A DNA stretch of 64,000 bases from Culicoidibacter larvae (GTDB lineage Bacteria > Bacillota_I > Bacilli_A > Culicoidibacterales > Culicoidibacteraceae): NCBI RefSeq assembly GCF_005771635.1, contig NZ_VBWP01000009.1, positions 1-64,000 of the forward strand. Reading direction: 5' to 3'. This document shows, piece by piece, positions 27,196-35,149 of this stretch (the first letter of the stretch is position 1; each line of letters opens with the position of its first letter). Below the pieces are notes generated by a model. That model was not told the origin of the DNA. It worked only from the letters and a program-made list of their open reading frames with translations, and ran no database searches. A program made the position numbers and the translations under genes.

Positions 27196-28288
27196 GTGAA
27201 TTACTAACTTTTGGTAATGTTACTACCAAGAAGTTCCCATCTTTAATTGATAATCCATGAGCAAATAACCGTGTCTTGTAAACTCGTTGGTCATCAAGGA
27301 ATTTGAACTCATCAGAGTATTCAATTTTTTCAGCCATGCCAATTGCCATTTCATAATCCTTTCCAAATCCAAACACTGCTACACCAACTTCAACAGCGAA
27401 TGATTCTACAATTTCTACTGCGATTGGTAAGTTCATAACCCAAACACCAAGAGCGTTTTGAATTGTGACTTGTCCAGCAAATTGGTCAGTGTATGTATCT
27501 GGATGCATTACTAGTAAAAGGCTGCCATTAGGACGTTTGTAGTTGCGCCCCTTATTTAATTTTCCTTTTAATTCATAGAATGATTGAGCAGTATAATCAG
27601 CCAAATCAATTTTATCTTTCAATGGTTGCTCTCCATTTACTGCATCTTTTTCTGTCGAACGCAAAATTCCGATTGGTTGGTCTTTTCCTGTACCATTCAC
27701 AACTGCTTCTTCTAAAGCTACTGAAACTGCTTCGCTCAATACTGTGCGAACATAACGGTCTAACCATGTATTACCAAGTTCGAGCATAGCAAGAGGGATA
27801 GTCATAAATGCAGATAGTTTGTTTAACCCTGCATCAACACCTTCAAATCCAGCAGTTAACTCGGCAGTAATTTTATCGTTTAGTTTACCCCAAGTAGCTA
27901 CACCGGTTACATTTGAGAATACCCAACGTGTTAGCCCTTTTGTGTATGTAATATTTAACTTTGACAATAATGGGTGGTCACGAAGTAAATCTTCAAATAC
28001 ACGATCAACAATTGTTGCCGGAAAAGCAAACTCTTCTTTAGTGCCATAATTTTCTTCATCTTTAATTTTGTTGTAGAATTCATTTTCTTCAGTAGTCAAA
28101 ACTTGAGCGCCACGTTGAATTAATACGTCTTTATCTTGCGCGTTAATATATTCAGTTAGCGTATTTTGTGCTGCGTTTTCAGTTACTGCCGTGATGTAAC
28201 TAGCAAACGCTTCTTGCTTTTCATCTTCTGTTAAACTGTCATTAAAAACTTGTTTTTTAAATTCATTTAATTTATCTTGATTCATCAT
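27188..28288 (-). CDS. Major capsid protein, HK97 fold
   Basis: 366 residues. A charged helical N-terminus acts as scaffold, then the HK97-type body (YTKGLTRWVFSNVTGVATWGKL, the E-loop and P-domain FMTIPLAMLELGNTWLDRYV, and GTGKDQPIGIL). The ClpP-like protease just upstream would remove the N-terminal region. The end SNSPS* is read ...TCA CCC AGT TAA; a +1 slip on CCC joins the downstream Ig frame. GGAGG is eight bases before the start. Confidence 0.93.
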   Translation of the reverse strand: MMNQDKLNEFKKQVFNDSLTEDEKQEAFASYITAVTENAAQNTLTEYINAQDKDVLIQRGAQVLTTEENEFYNKIKDEENYGTKEEFAFPATIVDRVFEDLLRDHPLLSKLNITYTKGLTRWVFSNVTGVATWGKLNDKITAELTAGFEGVDAGLNKLSAFMTIPLAMLELGNTWLDRYVRTVLSEAVSVALEEAVVNGTGKDQPIGILRSTEKDAVNGEQPLKDKIDLADYTAQSFYELKGKLNKGRNYKRPNGSLLLVMHPDTYTDQFAGQVTIQNALGVWVMNLPIAVEIVESFAVEVGVAVFGFGKDYEMAIGMAEKIEYSDEFKFLDDQRVYKTRLFAHGLSIKDGNFLVVTLPKVSNSPS

Positions 28289-28943
28289 TTTTTCTGCCTC
28301 CTAAAGCATCTAATATATTTTTTACAAAAGCATCGCTTTGCATAAACTTCGTTGAATATGAGTTTTCAGTAGTTTCAACTTCTTCTTCATCTTCTTCATC
28401 TTCTTCATTTTCAACTTTATTATCTTGAGTGTTTTCATCTTGAATAATTTCATTACAAAATCCTAATTCAAGTGCAGATTCAGCACTTAACCATTTTTCA
28501 TCATCTAATAATGATTTGAGCTCATCATCTGAAATATTAATTTTTGTCTTATAGCTATTAACAACCGCTTCATTAATTGTCCGTAAATCTGAAGCGAGCT
28601 TTTCAAAGTCGTCAGCATTACCAGCGCCAAACGTCCATGCATTATGAATCATCATTGTTGAGTTGTTATGCATTTTGATAACATCACCTGCCATCGCAAT
28701 AATACTTGCTCCACTGGCTGCTAATCCGTCTACAATAATTGTCACTTTGCCATCATGGCGTTTAAGCATGTTATGGATAGCTACCGATGCAAACACATCA
28801 CCACCACCCGAGTTGATATAAACGGTAATGTCACCGCCTTTAGAGGTGCTAAGTGCGTTTTCAAACTCTTTTTGCGTACTACTATAAATGTAGTCATATA
28901 GCTTAATCTCCGTTGCTACTTTGTTCATTACTTCCAGCACCAT
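28272..28943 (-). CDS. Head maturation protease, ClpP-type
   Basis: 223 residues. Catalytic serine in GLAASGASIIA and histidine in MMIHNAW, with the ClpP fold strand VYINSGGGDVFA. After the protease domain comes an acidic tract (about 25 residues, almost all Glu and Asp) and a short tail, perhaps scaffold. ATG at 28943 follows GGGGGTGAG and overlaps the portal gene end. Confidence 0.92.
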   Translation of the reverse strand: MVLEVMNKVATEIKLYDYIYSSTQKEFENALSTSKGGDITVYINSGGGDVFASVAIHNMLKRHDGKVTIIVDGLAASGASIIAMAGDVIKMHNNSTMMIHNAWTFGAGNADDFEKLASDLRTINEAVVNSYKTKINISDDELKSLLDDEKWLSAESALELGFCNEIIQDENTQDNKVENEEDEEDEEEVETTENSYSTKFMQSDAFVKNILDALGGRKNDESR

Positions 28944-30084
28944 TCTCACCCCCTTTCAATGTCAATTCACCATAGTTTTTAGTTAAATATCGTTTCTGCA
29001 TTCCTGCTTCTCCGGTTGCTCTATCTCCGAGCTTAATTCTTATTTCGTCCGGCGAGTAAACGCTAGTTGCGATTAACTTATCAATTTTTTCCGCTACTTC
29101 AAATGGGTTAATATAAACTACTCTTGTTGTATCAATGAACACCGAATCACCTTGTAGAAATTCACTTGGTTTATATAGTTGTCGATTGATCTCACTTGCA
29201 AGCAACTCGACAATTGGATTGATACAAAATGATATGAAGTTCTTTGTTTGAGCTTCTACATCTGCTAGGTCTCCTTTTAGCAGCCCGGCAGGAATATGTA
29301 GTGCCATAGCAACATCGTCCTTAACCATTCCCAACGCATTCTTTGTATCCTCGAATGACGAGGATTTATACTGGTTGTTTAAATCCTCGAACTTCATCCC
29401 TTCCTGCAAAGGAACCAACTGCACGGGCTTATCACTTGATAAGGCGTTGAATAACTTCTCAAAATACTGCTTTATTTTTTTCTCTGCATCATCTTGAGCT
29501 GACATAGCAGCCGAAATATTAACGATTCCTCTAAAAGCCTTGCCAGCTTTGTAGCTTGATAATGTAGATGCAATAACTTTACCAAATGTCGAATAATAAT
29601 CATCAATCATTGAAATAGCTGAATTATCATTAAGTCTGAAATAAAACACATCATCTCTTTTAAACGAACGATTTAACGACAAATCATCAATAACAACGTT
29701 ATTAAAATACTTTGGTTTTAATACATAGTCGTCGCGATCAAAAGAAGAAGCTAAGTACAGATAATTGTTTTGTCCATCAGGAATTGAAACAACTAAAGCC
29801 TCATTGTCAAAATAAAGCTTCTCAATAACCGCTTTCCAAAACTCAATTGCATTTTGATTAGGATTAGGTTTAATGTTGAGCATATAGTAATTCATCTTTT
29901 TTACTTCACTGTCTTTTTCAAAGGTTCTAAACTCACACATGGCGATAGCATTTGCGATTAAGTCAACTGCCGAAGAAATAGCAAGCAACTTGAATTTATC
30001 TTCGTCAGCACTTCCCCCAGCTACAATCGGAATTTCTAGGAATGAGGAACTGTTTTTACTTTTCCAAAAATTAAATAATCCCAA
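28903..30084 (-). CDS. Portal protein, HK97 type
   Basis: 393 residues, dodecameric DNA channel at the capsid vertex. Hallmarks: AVDLIANAIAMCEFRTF, NPNQNAIEFWKAVIEKLY, and VAMALHIPAGLLKGDLADVEAQTKNF. Starts with TTG preceded by GGAGG with six bases spacing. Confidence 0.93.
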   Translation of the reverse strand: MGLFNFWKSKNSSSFLEIPIVAGGSADEDKFKLLAISSAVDLIANAIAMCEFRTFEKDSEVKKMNYYMLNIKPNPNQNAIEFWKAVIEKLYFDNEALVVSIPDGQNNYLYLASSFDRDDYVLKPKYFNNVVIDDLSLNRSFKRDDVFYFRLNDNSAISMIDDYYSTFGKVIASTLSSYKAGKAFRGIVNISAAMSAQDDAEKKIKQYFEKLFNALSSDKPVQLVPLQEGMKFEDLNNQYKSSSFEDTKNALGMVKDDVAMALHIPAGLLKGDLADVEAQTKNFISFCINPIVELLASEINRQLYKPSEFLQGDSVFIDTTRVVYINPFEVAEKIDKLIATSVYSPDEIRIKLGDRATGEAGMQKRYLTKNYGELTLKGGENGAGSNEQSSNGD

Positions 30085-30098
30085 ATTATCCCTCCTCT

Positions 30099-31730
30099 CT
30101 ATAAATCATCTAACCAATCTATATTTAATATCGGCGCAGCTACGGGTAATTCGTCACGATAAGCAAATGCGTGAATCATCGCCATAAATGCGTCTGTCTT
30201 TCTCGTCTTATATTCCTTTTTCTTGTATGACTTATTACCTTTAGCATCAACATCAACATAGACGTTATTTACATTCCACCGCATAAATGGATTATCACCA
30301 TAGCTAATTAAATCTCTGTCGAATACATCTTCAATCAATGGTGCCAATTTGTTATGCGTAATATATCCAGAACGTACACACTTTAGTTCAAACGGTGATT
30401 CGGAATATATCTCTTTAAGAACATCAAACCTATAACTATCACAGGCGATTACTCCAACGTTGTAGTCTTTACTCATTTCGACAAACCAATTTAATGTGTG
30501 TTGTGCCGATATGCTAGTATCATCTACAATCGTGATTAACCCATCTTTAGCCCATGTATCAAGTGGCGCTTTGATGCCTTGTTCGAATATTGCCTGCTTT
30601 GTAATAAAACCGTGAGTGATGTAGTAATATTGGTCATTTTCCTTAAATAACAATCCAACTGCACAAAAGTCTTTGAATGAAGCGAAGTCGATACCACCAA
30701 TAGCATTCTTACCTTTTAAATCAGGTAATTCTCTAGATGCTCTTTTGATATTTTCCCAACTAGTAACCTCGTTTAAAGCGTTCTTAAATGGCATATTCAT
30801 TCTTTTTGTCATAAACTCATACATAGTTTCAGAATGTTTTAGCCCCTTGTTATACTCGGTAATCATTCCGTCTTTTAATATTGGAAATACTGTTATTGAT
30901 GGATTTGCCATTTCCCAATTATCAAAATCCTTAACTTGTTCTTCATCATCTAGCCGACAAATGAATGGAAAGAACTTATCTGCTGGGTTGTATTCCTTAA
31001 GTACTAATTCTGACATTTCAATCATGTCATCAAGTACTGAATCGCGAATATCACCATTCGTTGTAAGATACAAGGTGCGATTATCTGCAACCTTATTTAG
31101 ACCAGAGCGGAAAACCTTTATGCTGTCATAACTACTGAATCCATGTACTTCATCAAAGAAAACTGCTCCTTGGCGACCACCATCTTTTGTCCTGGCATTT
31201 GAAGTGCGATACCTAATTTTTGATTTTGTCGCTTTATTAACTATCGCTGTTTTTGTCCAATCAAATGACTTTTTCATAGTTGGTCGCCAATTGTTTAACA
31301 TATCGTATATTTCTTCATACATAATCTTTGCTTGATCTTCACTGGTTGCGATAAAATCTATTCCATATTTATCGATACCGTTCTTCTTTGATGTAAGGAA
31401 GAATGCTAATGATGCGCCAAAACCAGATTTACCACCACCACGACCCATGAGCAGTAAGAATTCGTTAAATCTCAATATTCCATCTGATTGACGGTATCCA
31501 AGAAAATAACTTGCAAAAAACTTTTGCCAATCTAATAATGGGAAAAAGTAAGCTTCAGTAATGCTGATATAATCCTCAATTATTTGCATATCGAAATAGT
31601 TATCCTCTTTGGAATCTAGCAAATCTAAATAGTCAAATAATGCAAACCTATCTTTATTTACTTTAATTATTCCCATCTCAACTTTTTTTCGATATTCATC
31701 AACATACTTACAATTCCGGCTCCGGTTCAT
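30099..31730 (-). CDS. Terminase large subunit
   Basis: 543 residues, ATP-driven DNA packaging motor and nuclease. Walker A MGRGGGKSG (around residue 96), Walker B AVFFDEVHG, motif III region YLTTNG, and RNase H-like nuclease aspartates in GGIDFASFKDF, VIACDSYRF and the C-terminal RKTDAFMAMIHA. Terminase_1 family, as in cos phages with an HNH protein. ATG at 31730 lies within the end of the small-subunit gene. Confidence 0.95.
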   Translation of the reverse strand: MNRSRNCKYVDEYRKKVEMGIIKVNKDRFALFDYLDLLDSKEDNYFDMQIIEDYISITEAYFFPLLDWQKFFASYFLGYRQSDGILRFNEFLLLMGRGGGKSGFGASLAFFLTSKKNGIDKYGIDFIATSEDQAKIMYEEIYDMLNNWRPTMKKSFDWTKTAIVNKATKSKIRYRTSNARTKDGGRQGAVFFDEVHGFSSYDSIKVFRSGLNKVADNRTLYLTTNGDIRDSVLDDMIEMSELVLKEYNPADKFFPFICRLDDEEQVKDFDNWEMANPSITVFPILKDGMITEYNKGLKHSETMYEFMTKRMNMPFKNALNEVTSWENIKRASRELPDLKGKNAIGGIDFASFKDFCAVGLLFKENDQYYYITHGFITKQAIFEQGIKAPLDTWAKDGLITIVDDTSISAQHTLNWFVEMSKDYNVGVIACDSYRFDVLKEIYSESPFELKCVRSGYITHNKLAPLIEDVFDRDLISYGDNPFMRWNVNNVYVDVDAKGNKSYKKKEYKTRKTDAFMAMIHAFAYRDELPVAAPILNIDWLDDL

Positions 31731-31995
31731 TATCTTCACCACCACCATTGTTTAACCACTGAATACCAAGTAACTCACGTAGTTTAATAATGTCATCTCT
31801 ATGTATTTTCATTTGCTTCAAGTATGTATCTTGGATTTGAACCGCCGGATTTCTAATCAGACCATTAGAAGCCGATTCAATCGTAAGTCCATGTTTTTTT
31901 ATCAGTGCTTTGGCATCTTCTACTTGCTGTTCGCAAAAACGATAATTCTCAATTGCTTTGCGCAATAATTCTTCGTTCTTTAGTTCCGTGTCCAT
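31708..31995 (-). CDS. Terminase small subunit, P27-like
   Basis: 95 residues, helical, with EDAKALIKKHGLTIES and NPAVQIQDTYLKQMKIHRDDIIKLRELLGI, the P27 pattern. The ATG at 31995 has AGGAG eight bases upstream; a longer frame runs to 32121 but crosses GC-rich DNA that looks like the cos region. Confidence 0.82.
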   Translation of the reverse strand: MDTELKNEELLRKAIENYRFCEQQVEDAKALIKKHGLTIESASNGLIRNPAVQIQDTYLKQMKIHRDDIIKLRELLGIQWLNNGGGEDNEPEPEL

Positions 31996-31999
31996 TTCA

Positions 32000-32110
32000 T
32001 CAACTCCTATCTGTTTGGTGGGGGTTATACGCGCGATGTATTTCTTTTGTAAGTGCCCCACCCCGTTCCCCATCACCTTTTTATTGGTCAAAACCTTTCG
32101 AGTGGGGGTA
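32000..32110. other. Probable cos region
   Basis: Between HNH and the small terminase lie unusually GC-rich blocks for this phage (GGTGGGGGTTATACGCGCG and GTGCCCCACCCCGTTCCCC) without a clear gene. In HNH-terminase phages the cohesive end sits here. No cut position can be read from sequence. Confidence 0.4.
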
Positions 32111-32127
32111 TAATTATTCAAAAATAT

Positions 32128-32415
32128 TTACCATCGTTCATCATTCCATTTACTTTCTCTCTTAACAAAACGATCATGCTTAGCATTGTGACATCTCTTA
32201 CATAAACAACGTAGGTTATTAATATCTAGAGCTAACTGTGGATAGTTCTCTATCTCTTTTACATGGTCTACATCTTCAGCTTTGTGATACACTCCATTAG
32301 CTTTACATTGCTGGCATTCGTTGTTATCTCTTTCTAAAGCAACAAGCCTAAGTTGCTTCCATGCTTTACTCTTATAGAACTTAAGTTTTTGTTCTTTAGT
32401 TTTATAATTATTCAT
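32128..32415 (-). CDS. HNH endonuclease of the packaging module
   Basis: 95 residues. Zinc-binding cysteine pairs CQQCKANG and CLCKRCHN with the HNH core DVDHVKEI...NLRCLC...HNAKH. HNH proteins next to terminase are required for cos cleavage in HK97-like phages. Overlaps the end of the preceding small gene by 8 bases. Confidence 0.92.
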   Translation of the reverse strand: MNNYKTKEQKLKFYKSKAWKQLRLVALERDNNECQQCKANGVYHKAEDVDHVKEIENYPQLALDINNLRCLCKRCHNAKHDRFVKRESKWNDERW

Positions 32416-32542
32416 CTAACCTAACCGTCTTATACTTAGGTTCTCTTATTAACCTATTAGCAATATTAATTATTCTCTTTGCTATAAATAGTTTTAACTT
32501 ATATATAGGGGTGGGTATTATCTTGTATTTAATACTAGGCAT
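32408..32542 (-). CDS. Small basic protein, 44 residues
   Basis: Begins MPSIKYKIIPTPIYKLK; basic (Lys/Arg-rich), no known family. AAGTGAGATGATC precedes the ATG and the stop overlaps the HNH start, so it is probably translated as part of the late operon. Confidence 0.5.
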   Translation of the reverse strand: MPSIKYKIIPTPIYKLKLFIAKRIINIANRLIREPKYKTVRLDE

Positions 32543-32614
32543 ATGATCATCTCACTTCATTTATTTATTAAGTATTATTGATATAACTTAGCTTGTACCC
32601 AAAGTATGTTTGGG

Positions 32615-32830
32615 TTACTCATCTTCTTCATGTCCAAAGTATTTATCAAACTCATCATTGAGTATCTCTATATCAACAGGAATCAAAGTTCGGTAAGTTG
32701 TGATTCCTTCACCTAAGTCATTGCATACTGTTTGAATTGCTGTGAACTCTGTGCCTTCCGGTAGCTCGATTGAATCCTCTTTGTGGTTGATGTCTGCCAT
32801 TCCTACAAATGGTTTTATTAATCTCGGCAT
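32615..32830 (-). CDS. Hypothetical late-operon protein
   Basis: 71 residues, acidic C-terminus (FGHEEDE), no recognised family. AAGGAG is eight bases before the ATG at 32830. First well-supported gene of the late operon. Confidence 0.65.
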   Translation of the reverse strand: MPRLIKPFVGMADINHKEDSIELPEGTEFTAIQTVCNDLGEGITTYRTLIPVDIEILNDEFDKYFGHEEDE

Positions 32831-32857
32831 TAATACCACTCCTTTATTTTTGTATTT

Positions 32858-32929
32858 TCAAAACAATAAACGCTCATCAAGAGTTCCGATTCTTTCGCCT
32901 CTTGCAATGATGTTTGTTAGGTAATGCAA
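32858..32929 (-). CDS. Possible leader peptide of the late operon
   Basis: 23 codons from a TTG preceded by AAGGTGG (begins HYLTNIIARGERIG). It lies 15-90 bases after the likely late promoter. Only the ribosome site supports it. Confidence 0.3.
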   Translation of the reverse strand: MHYLTNIIARGERIGTLDERLLF

Positions 32930-32955
32930 AAGTCACCACCTTGTTTGCAACGATT

Positions 32956-32984
32956 ATTCTATGTTCAGAATATTGTTAAAGCAA
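32956..32984 (-). promoter_or_regulatory. Candidate late promoter
   Basis: TTGCTT (32979-32984), 17-bp spacer, TAGAAT (32956-32961) on the minus strand, upstream of the packaging genes. Nearby inverted repeats ATTCT/AGAAT (32957-32972) and GTGAC/GTCAC (32992-33007) could bind a late regulator. The gap 32840-33200 otherwise holds only the terminator below. Confidence 0.5.
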
Positions 32985-33052
32985 AATAGGGGTGACTAAA
33001 ATGTCACTGTTTAGATTAATAAAAACATGGTATAATTTATGGTTATTTTAGA

Positions 33053-33082
33053 CATAAAAAAAGAGAGGTATTTCAACCTCTC
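33053..33082 (-). terminator. Terminator of the early operon
   Basis: GAGAGGT / ACCTCTC stem with a six-base loop followed by TTTTTTT on the minus strand. It separates the early from the late genes. Confidence 0.9.
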
Positions 33083-33200
33083 ATAAAGTAAACTTTATTA
33101 ATTAAGTAATCTATATGGCTTTAGTATAATTCATGTCAAGAGGCATTAAAAATAGCCTTATTTAGAATGTCTATATTTGGTATAGATTTACTGCTGAAAA

Positions 33201-33734
33201 TTAAGCCCGTTCAATATGTGCGCGTTTAGATGCTTTTTTAAGATTAAACAGCTTATTTTCAGTCTTGTTGGTAATTATTCTATTGACTGTTTTTCTGTCA
33301 ATATGAAGTACTTTTGCCGCTTCAGCAACACTCTTGTATGTAGTTATATACTCACCGTTGCTATCAAAGTGATCTATCGGCTTTCTACGCTTTTTACCAA
33401 TGACTTTCGCTCTTTCAGAAGTACTAATCAACTTTAGATTAGCGATATGATTGTCATGGTTTATTTCATTCATTCTGTGAACATAGTAGCCTTTCGGAAC
33501 CTTCTTCTTATAGTAAGACTGATAAACAAGTCTAGCAAGCGATAAATTACGTCTTGTAATAGTTCCAGAATCACTTACTTTAATTAAGGTAACTACTTGA
33601 TTCTTACCAGAGCGCCCCAATTCCCTTTTTGTTTCAACATTCCGCACCTTTCCAGTATTGCTGCATTCGTAGAGTGGGAATCCATACGCTGGAAACCAGT
33701 ATTCGCCGTCAGTTTCTTGGTGTTTGTCTTTCAT
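33201..33734 (-). CDS. NUMOD4/HNH homing-type endonuclease
   Basis: 177 residues. N-terminal NUMOD4 (YWFPAYGFPLYECSNTGKVRN), central HNH (YYVHRMNEINHDNHIANLKLIS) and C-terminal NUMOD1-like helix-turn-helix (SVAEAAKVLHIDRKTVNRII). Such free-standing nucleases are mobile genes within phage genomes. Last gene of the early operon, so a dispensable passenger position. Confidence 0.9.
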   Translation of the reverse strand: MKDKHQETDGEYWFPAYGFPLYECSNTGKVRNVETKRELGRSGKNQVVTLIKVSDSGTITRRNLSLARLVYQSYYKKKVPKGYYVHRMNEINHDNHIANLKLISTSERAKVIGKKRRKPIDHFDSNGEYITTYKSVAEAAKVLHIDRKTVNRIITNKTENKLFNLKKASKRAHIERA

Positions 33735-34011
33735 TGGCTTCACCCTCAATCAACTTTTTAATTATTTTTTGTTGGCGTTCATTGCGTTGCTGTAAACTTT
33801 GAATTATTTTATTTGATGTGTCCGCGCTAATTTTATTTGAAGTTCTACTTAATTCTAGTGATTCTTTGTAATAATCTCTTGCTTGTTTATAATGGTTTTT
33901 CCACCATTCTAAATCTTCATTTTTTTGTTTTAAAGTGCGATTTTTAAGTAGTAAATAAATTGCTGTAATTGCTACAATTAGATTTGATAGTGTAGATATT
34001 ATTTCAATCAT
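33709..34011 (-). CDS. Small membrane-anchored coiled-coil protein
   Basis: 100 residues: an N-terminal TM helix (IVAITAIYLLL) followed by a charged coiled coil to the C-terminus. GAGGTT precedes the start. Function unknown. Confidence 0.65.
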   Translation of the reverse strand: MIEIISTLSNLIVAITAIYLLLKNRTLKQKNEDLEWWKNHYKQARDYYKESLELSRTSNKISADTSNKIIQSLQQRNERQQKIIKKLIEGEANERQTPRN

Positions 34012-34241
34012 TTTTTTGAACCTCGATTCCTTGCCATATATGCAATCGTATCCTCCACCAACATTCTTTCCGAAGCTCCTTCTGTCAGAACAGGTAATGC
34101 AACCGGTTCAATAAAGTTAGCTAGTTTTATGATACTGGTGTTTTGACAAATAAATGTTAATTCTTCAGTTGTGAATCGTTTTTGCATTTTTTCGTTAAAT
34201 TCAATTTTATAGCAATGTTTTCTTTCGTGATACACACACAT
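34008..34241 (-). CDS. Hypothetical early protein
   Basis: 77 residues, no family recognised. The ATG at 34241 has GAGGTGG six bases upstream; an earlier ATG at 34268 lacks a good site. Overlaps both neighbours' ends by a few bases, so translation is coupled. Confidence 0.6.
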   Translation of the reverse strand: MCVYHERKHCYKIEFNEKMQKRFTTEELTFICQNTSIIKLANFIEPVALPVLTEGASERMLVEDTIAYMARNRGSKK

Positions 34242-34252
34242 ATCATTCCACC

Positions 34253-34474
34253 TCAAATCATTTTCCATGCTGATGATATTACGACTTTTTTCGAGAAATC
34301 AAAACCTTTTCCACTGAACATAAACCCTTTGTTATATTCATTATCCTTACAATAAACAACCTCTTTACTTATCGGTATTTCTCCGAGATGTTGTCCAGTT
34401 ACATAATAATTAATTTCTTTCCTAAATTGAATGCAATCAGGATTAATATTTTGTAATAACTTTGACGGTTTCAT
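34253..34474 (-). CDS. Hypothetical early protein
   Basis: 73 residues, no family recognised; aromatic-rich middle (EVVYCKDNEYNKGFMF). ATGA overlap with the 27-residue gene before it. Confidence 0.6.
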   Translation of the reverse strand: MKPSKLLQNINPDCIQFRKEINYYVTGQHLGEIPISKEVVYCKDNEYNKGFMFSGKGFDFSKKVVISSAWKMI

Positions 34475-34554
34475 TTCTTCACCAACCCTTTCATTTTCAA
34501 ATATTCAATCACAGCATCAAGGTATAGTTGCTCTAATAGTTCGCGGTCATTCAT
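34471..34554 (-). CDS. 27-residue protein in a coupled chain
   Basis: Starts MNDRELLEQLYLDAVIEYLK. ATGA overlaps at both ends link it to the gene before and the gene after, which is good evidence that it is translated. Confidence 0.6.
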   Translation of the reverse strand: MNDRELLEQLYLDAVIEYLKMKGLVKK

Positions 34555-35138
34555 AATTCATCATTCTCCATACTATCCACCAATGTATATAGACGTATTA
34601 CATCATCAGATGTATGCCCGTCCCACTCGGGCGCATTTTCTAATTCTGGAACATTGTAACGATTCCACCACATCATTTCATCGTGATAAGTAAACATTCC
34701 AGCGGGTGTTTCAATACCTACAACAAACATATTATTAAACATTGAGCCATCAGCGTGTTTCTTCGACTTCCATGCAACTTTACTATTTAGATTGCATATT
34801 ACTGAAAACAATACACTACGATGATTATACAATTCATTGAATGTATGATACCCATCACTCATATCTCCGTCAATTACATTAACCATTTCTGATTTAACAA
34901 TATATTCGTACTCAGGAATAACGCCGTCATTCTCGCAATCTTCCAAATAATCTTCTGTGGCACCATCATCTTTAACAAATTTTCCAACCTTTACAAGTTG
35001 ATAAATTCCCACTTCAGTATCTGTATCCTCATATTCCAACGCCTCTTCCATCCAGCTTTCGGCCATTTGCTTAGCCTCCGTCATTGATTCTGCATCTTCA
35101 AAGTTGTTACGAGTATCTTTTGCTAAAAATTTATCCAT
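34551..35138 (-). CDS. Hypothetical phage protein with WDGHT motif
   Basis: 195 residues, strongly acidic. The C-terminal part (DGSMFNNMFVVGIETPAGMF, then TYHDEMMWWNRYNVPEL and WDGHTSDDVIRLYTL) is a module I know from many phage and plasmid proteins of unknown function. ATG at 35138 has GGAG eight bases upstream. Confidence 0.7.
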   Translation of the reverse strand: MDKFLAKDTRNNFEDAESMTEAKQMAESWMEEALEYEDTDTEVGIYQLVKVGKFVKDDGATEDYLEDCENDGVIPEYEYIVKSEMVNVIDGDMSDGYHTFNELYNHRSVLFSVICNLNSKVAWKSKKHADGSMFNNMFVVGIETPAGMFTYHDEMMWWNRYNVPELENAPEWDGHTSDDVIRLYTLVDSMENDEL

Positions 35139-35149
35139 GTTATTCACTC

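Noticed and set aside
27094-27219. Separate Ig-domain gene with a non-ATG start
   Set aside because: No start codon with a ribosome site in this stretch; the frame overlaps the capsid end exactly where a +1 shift would join it.
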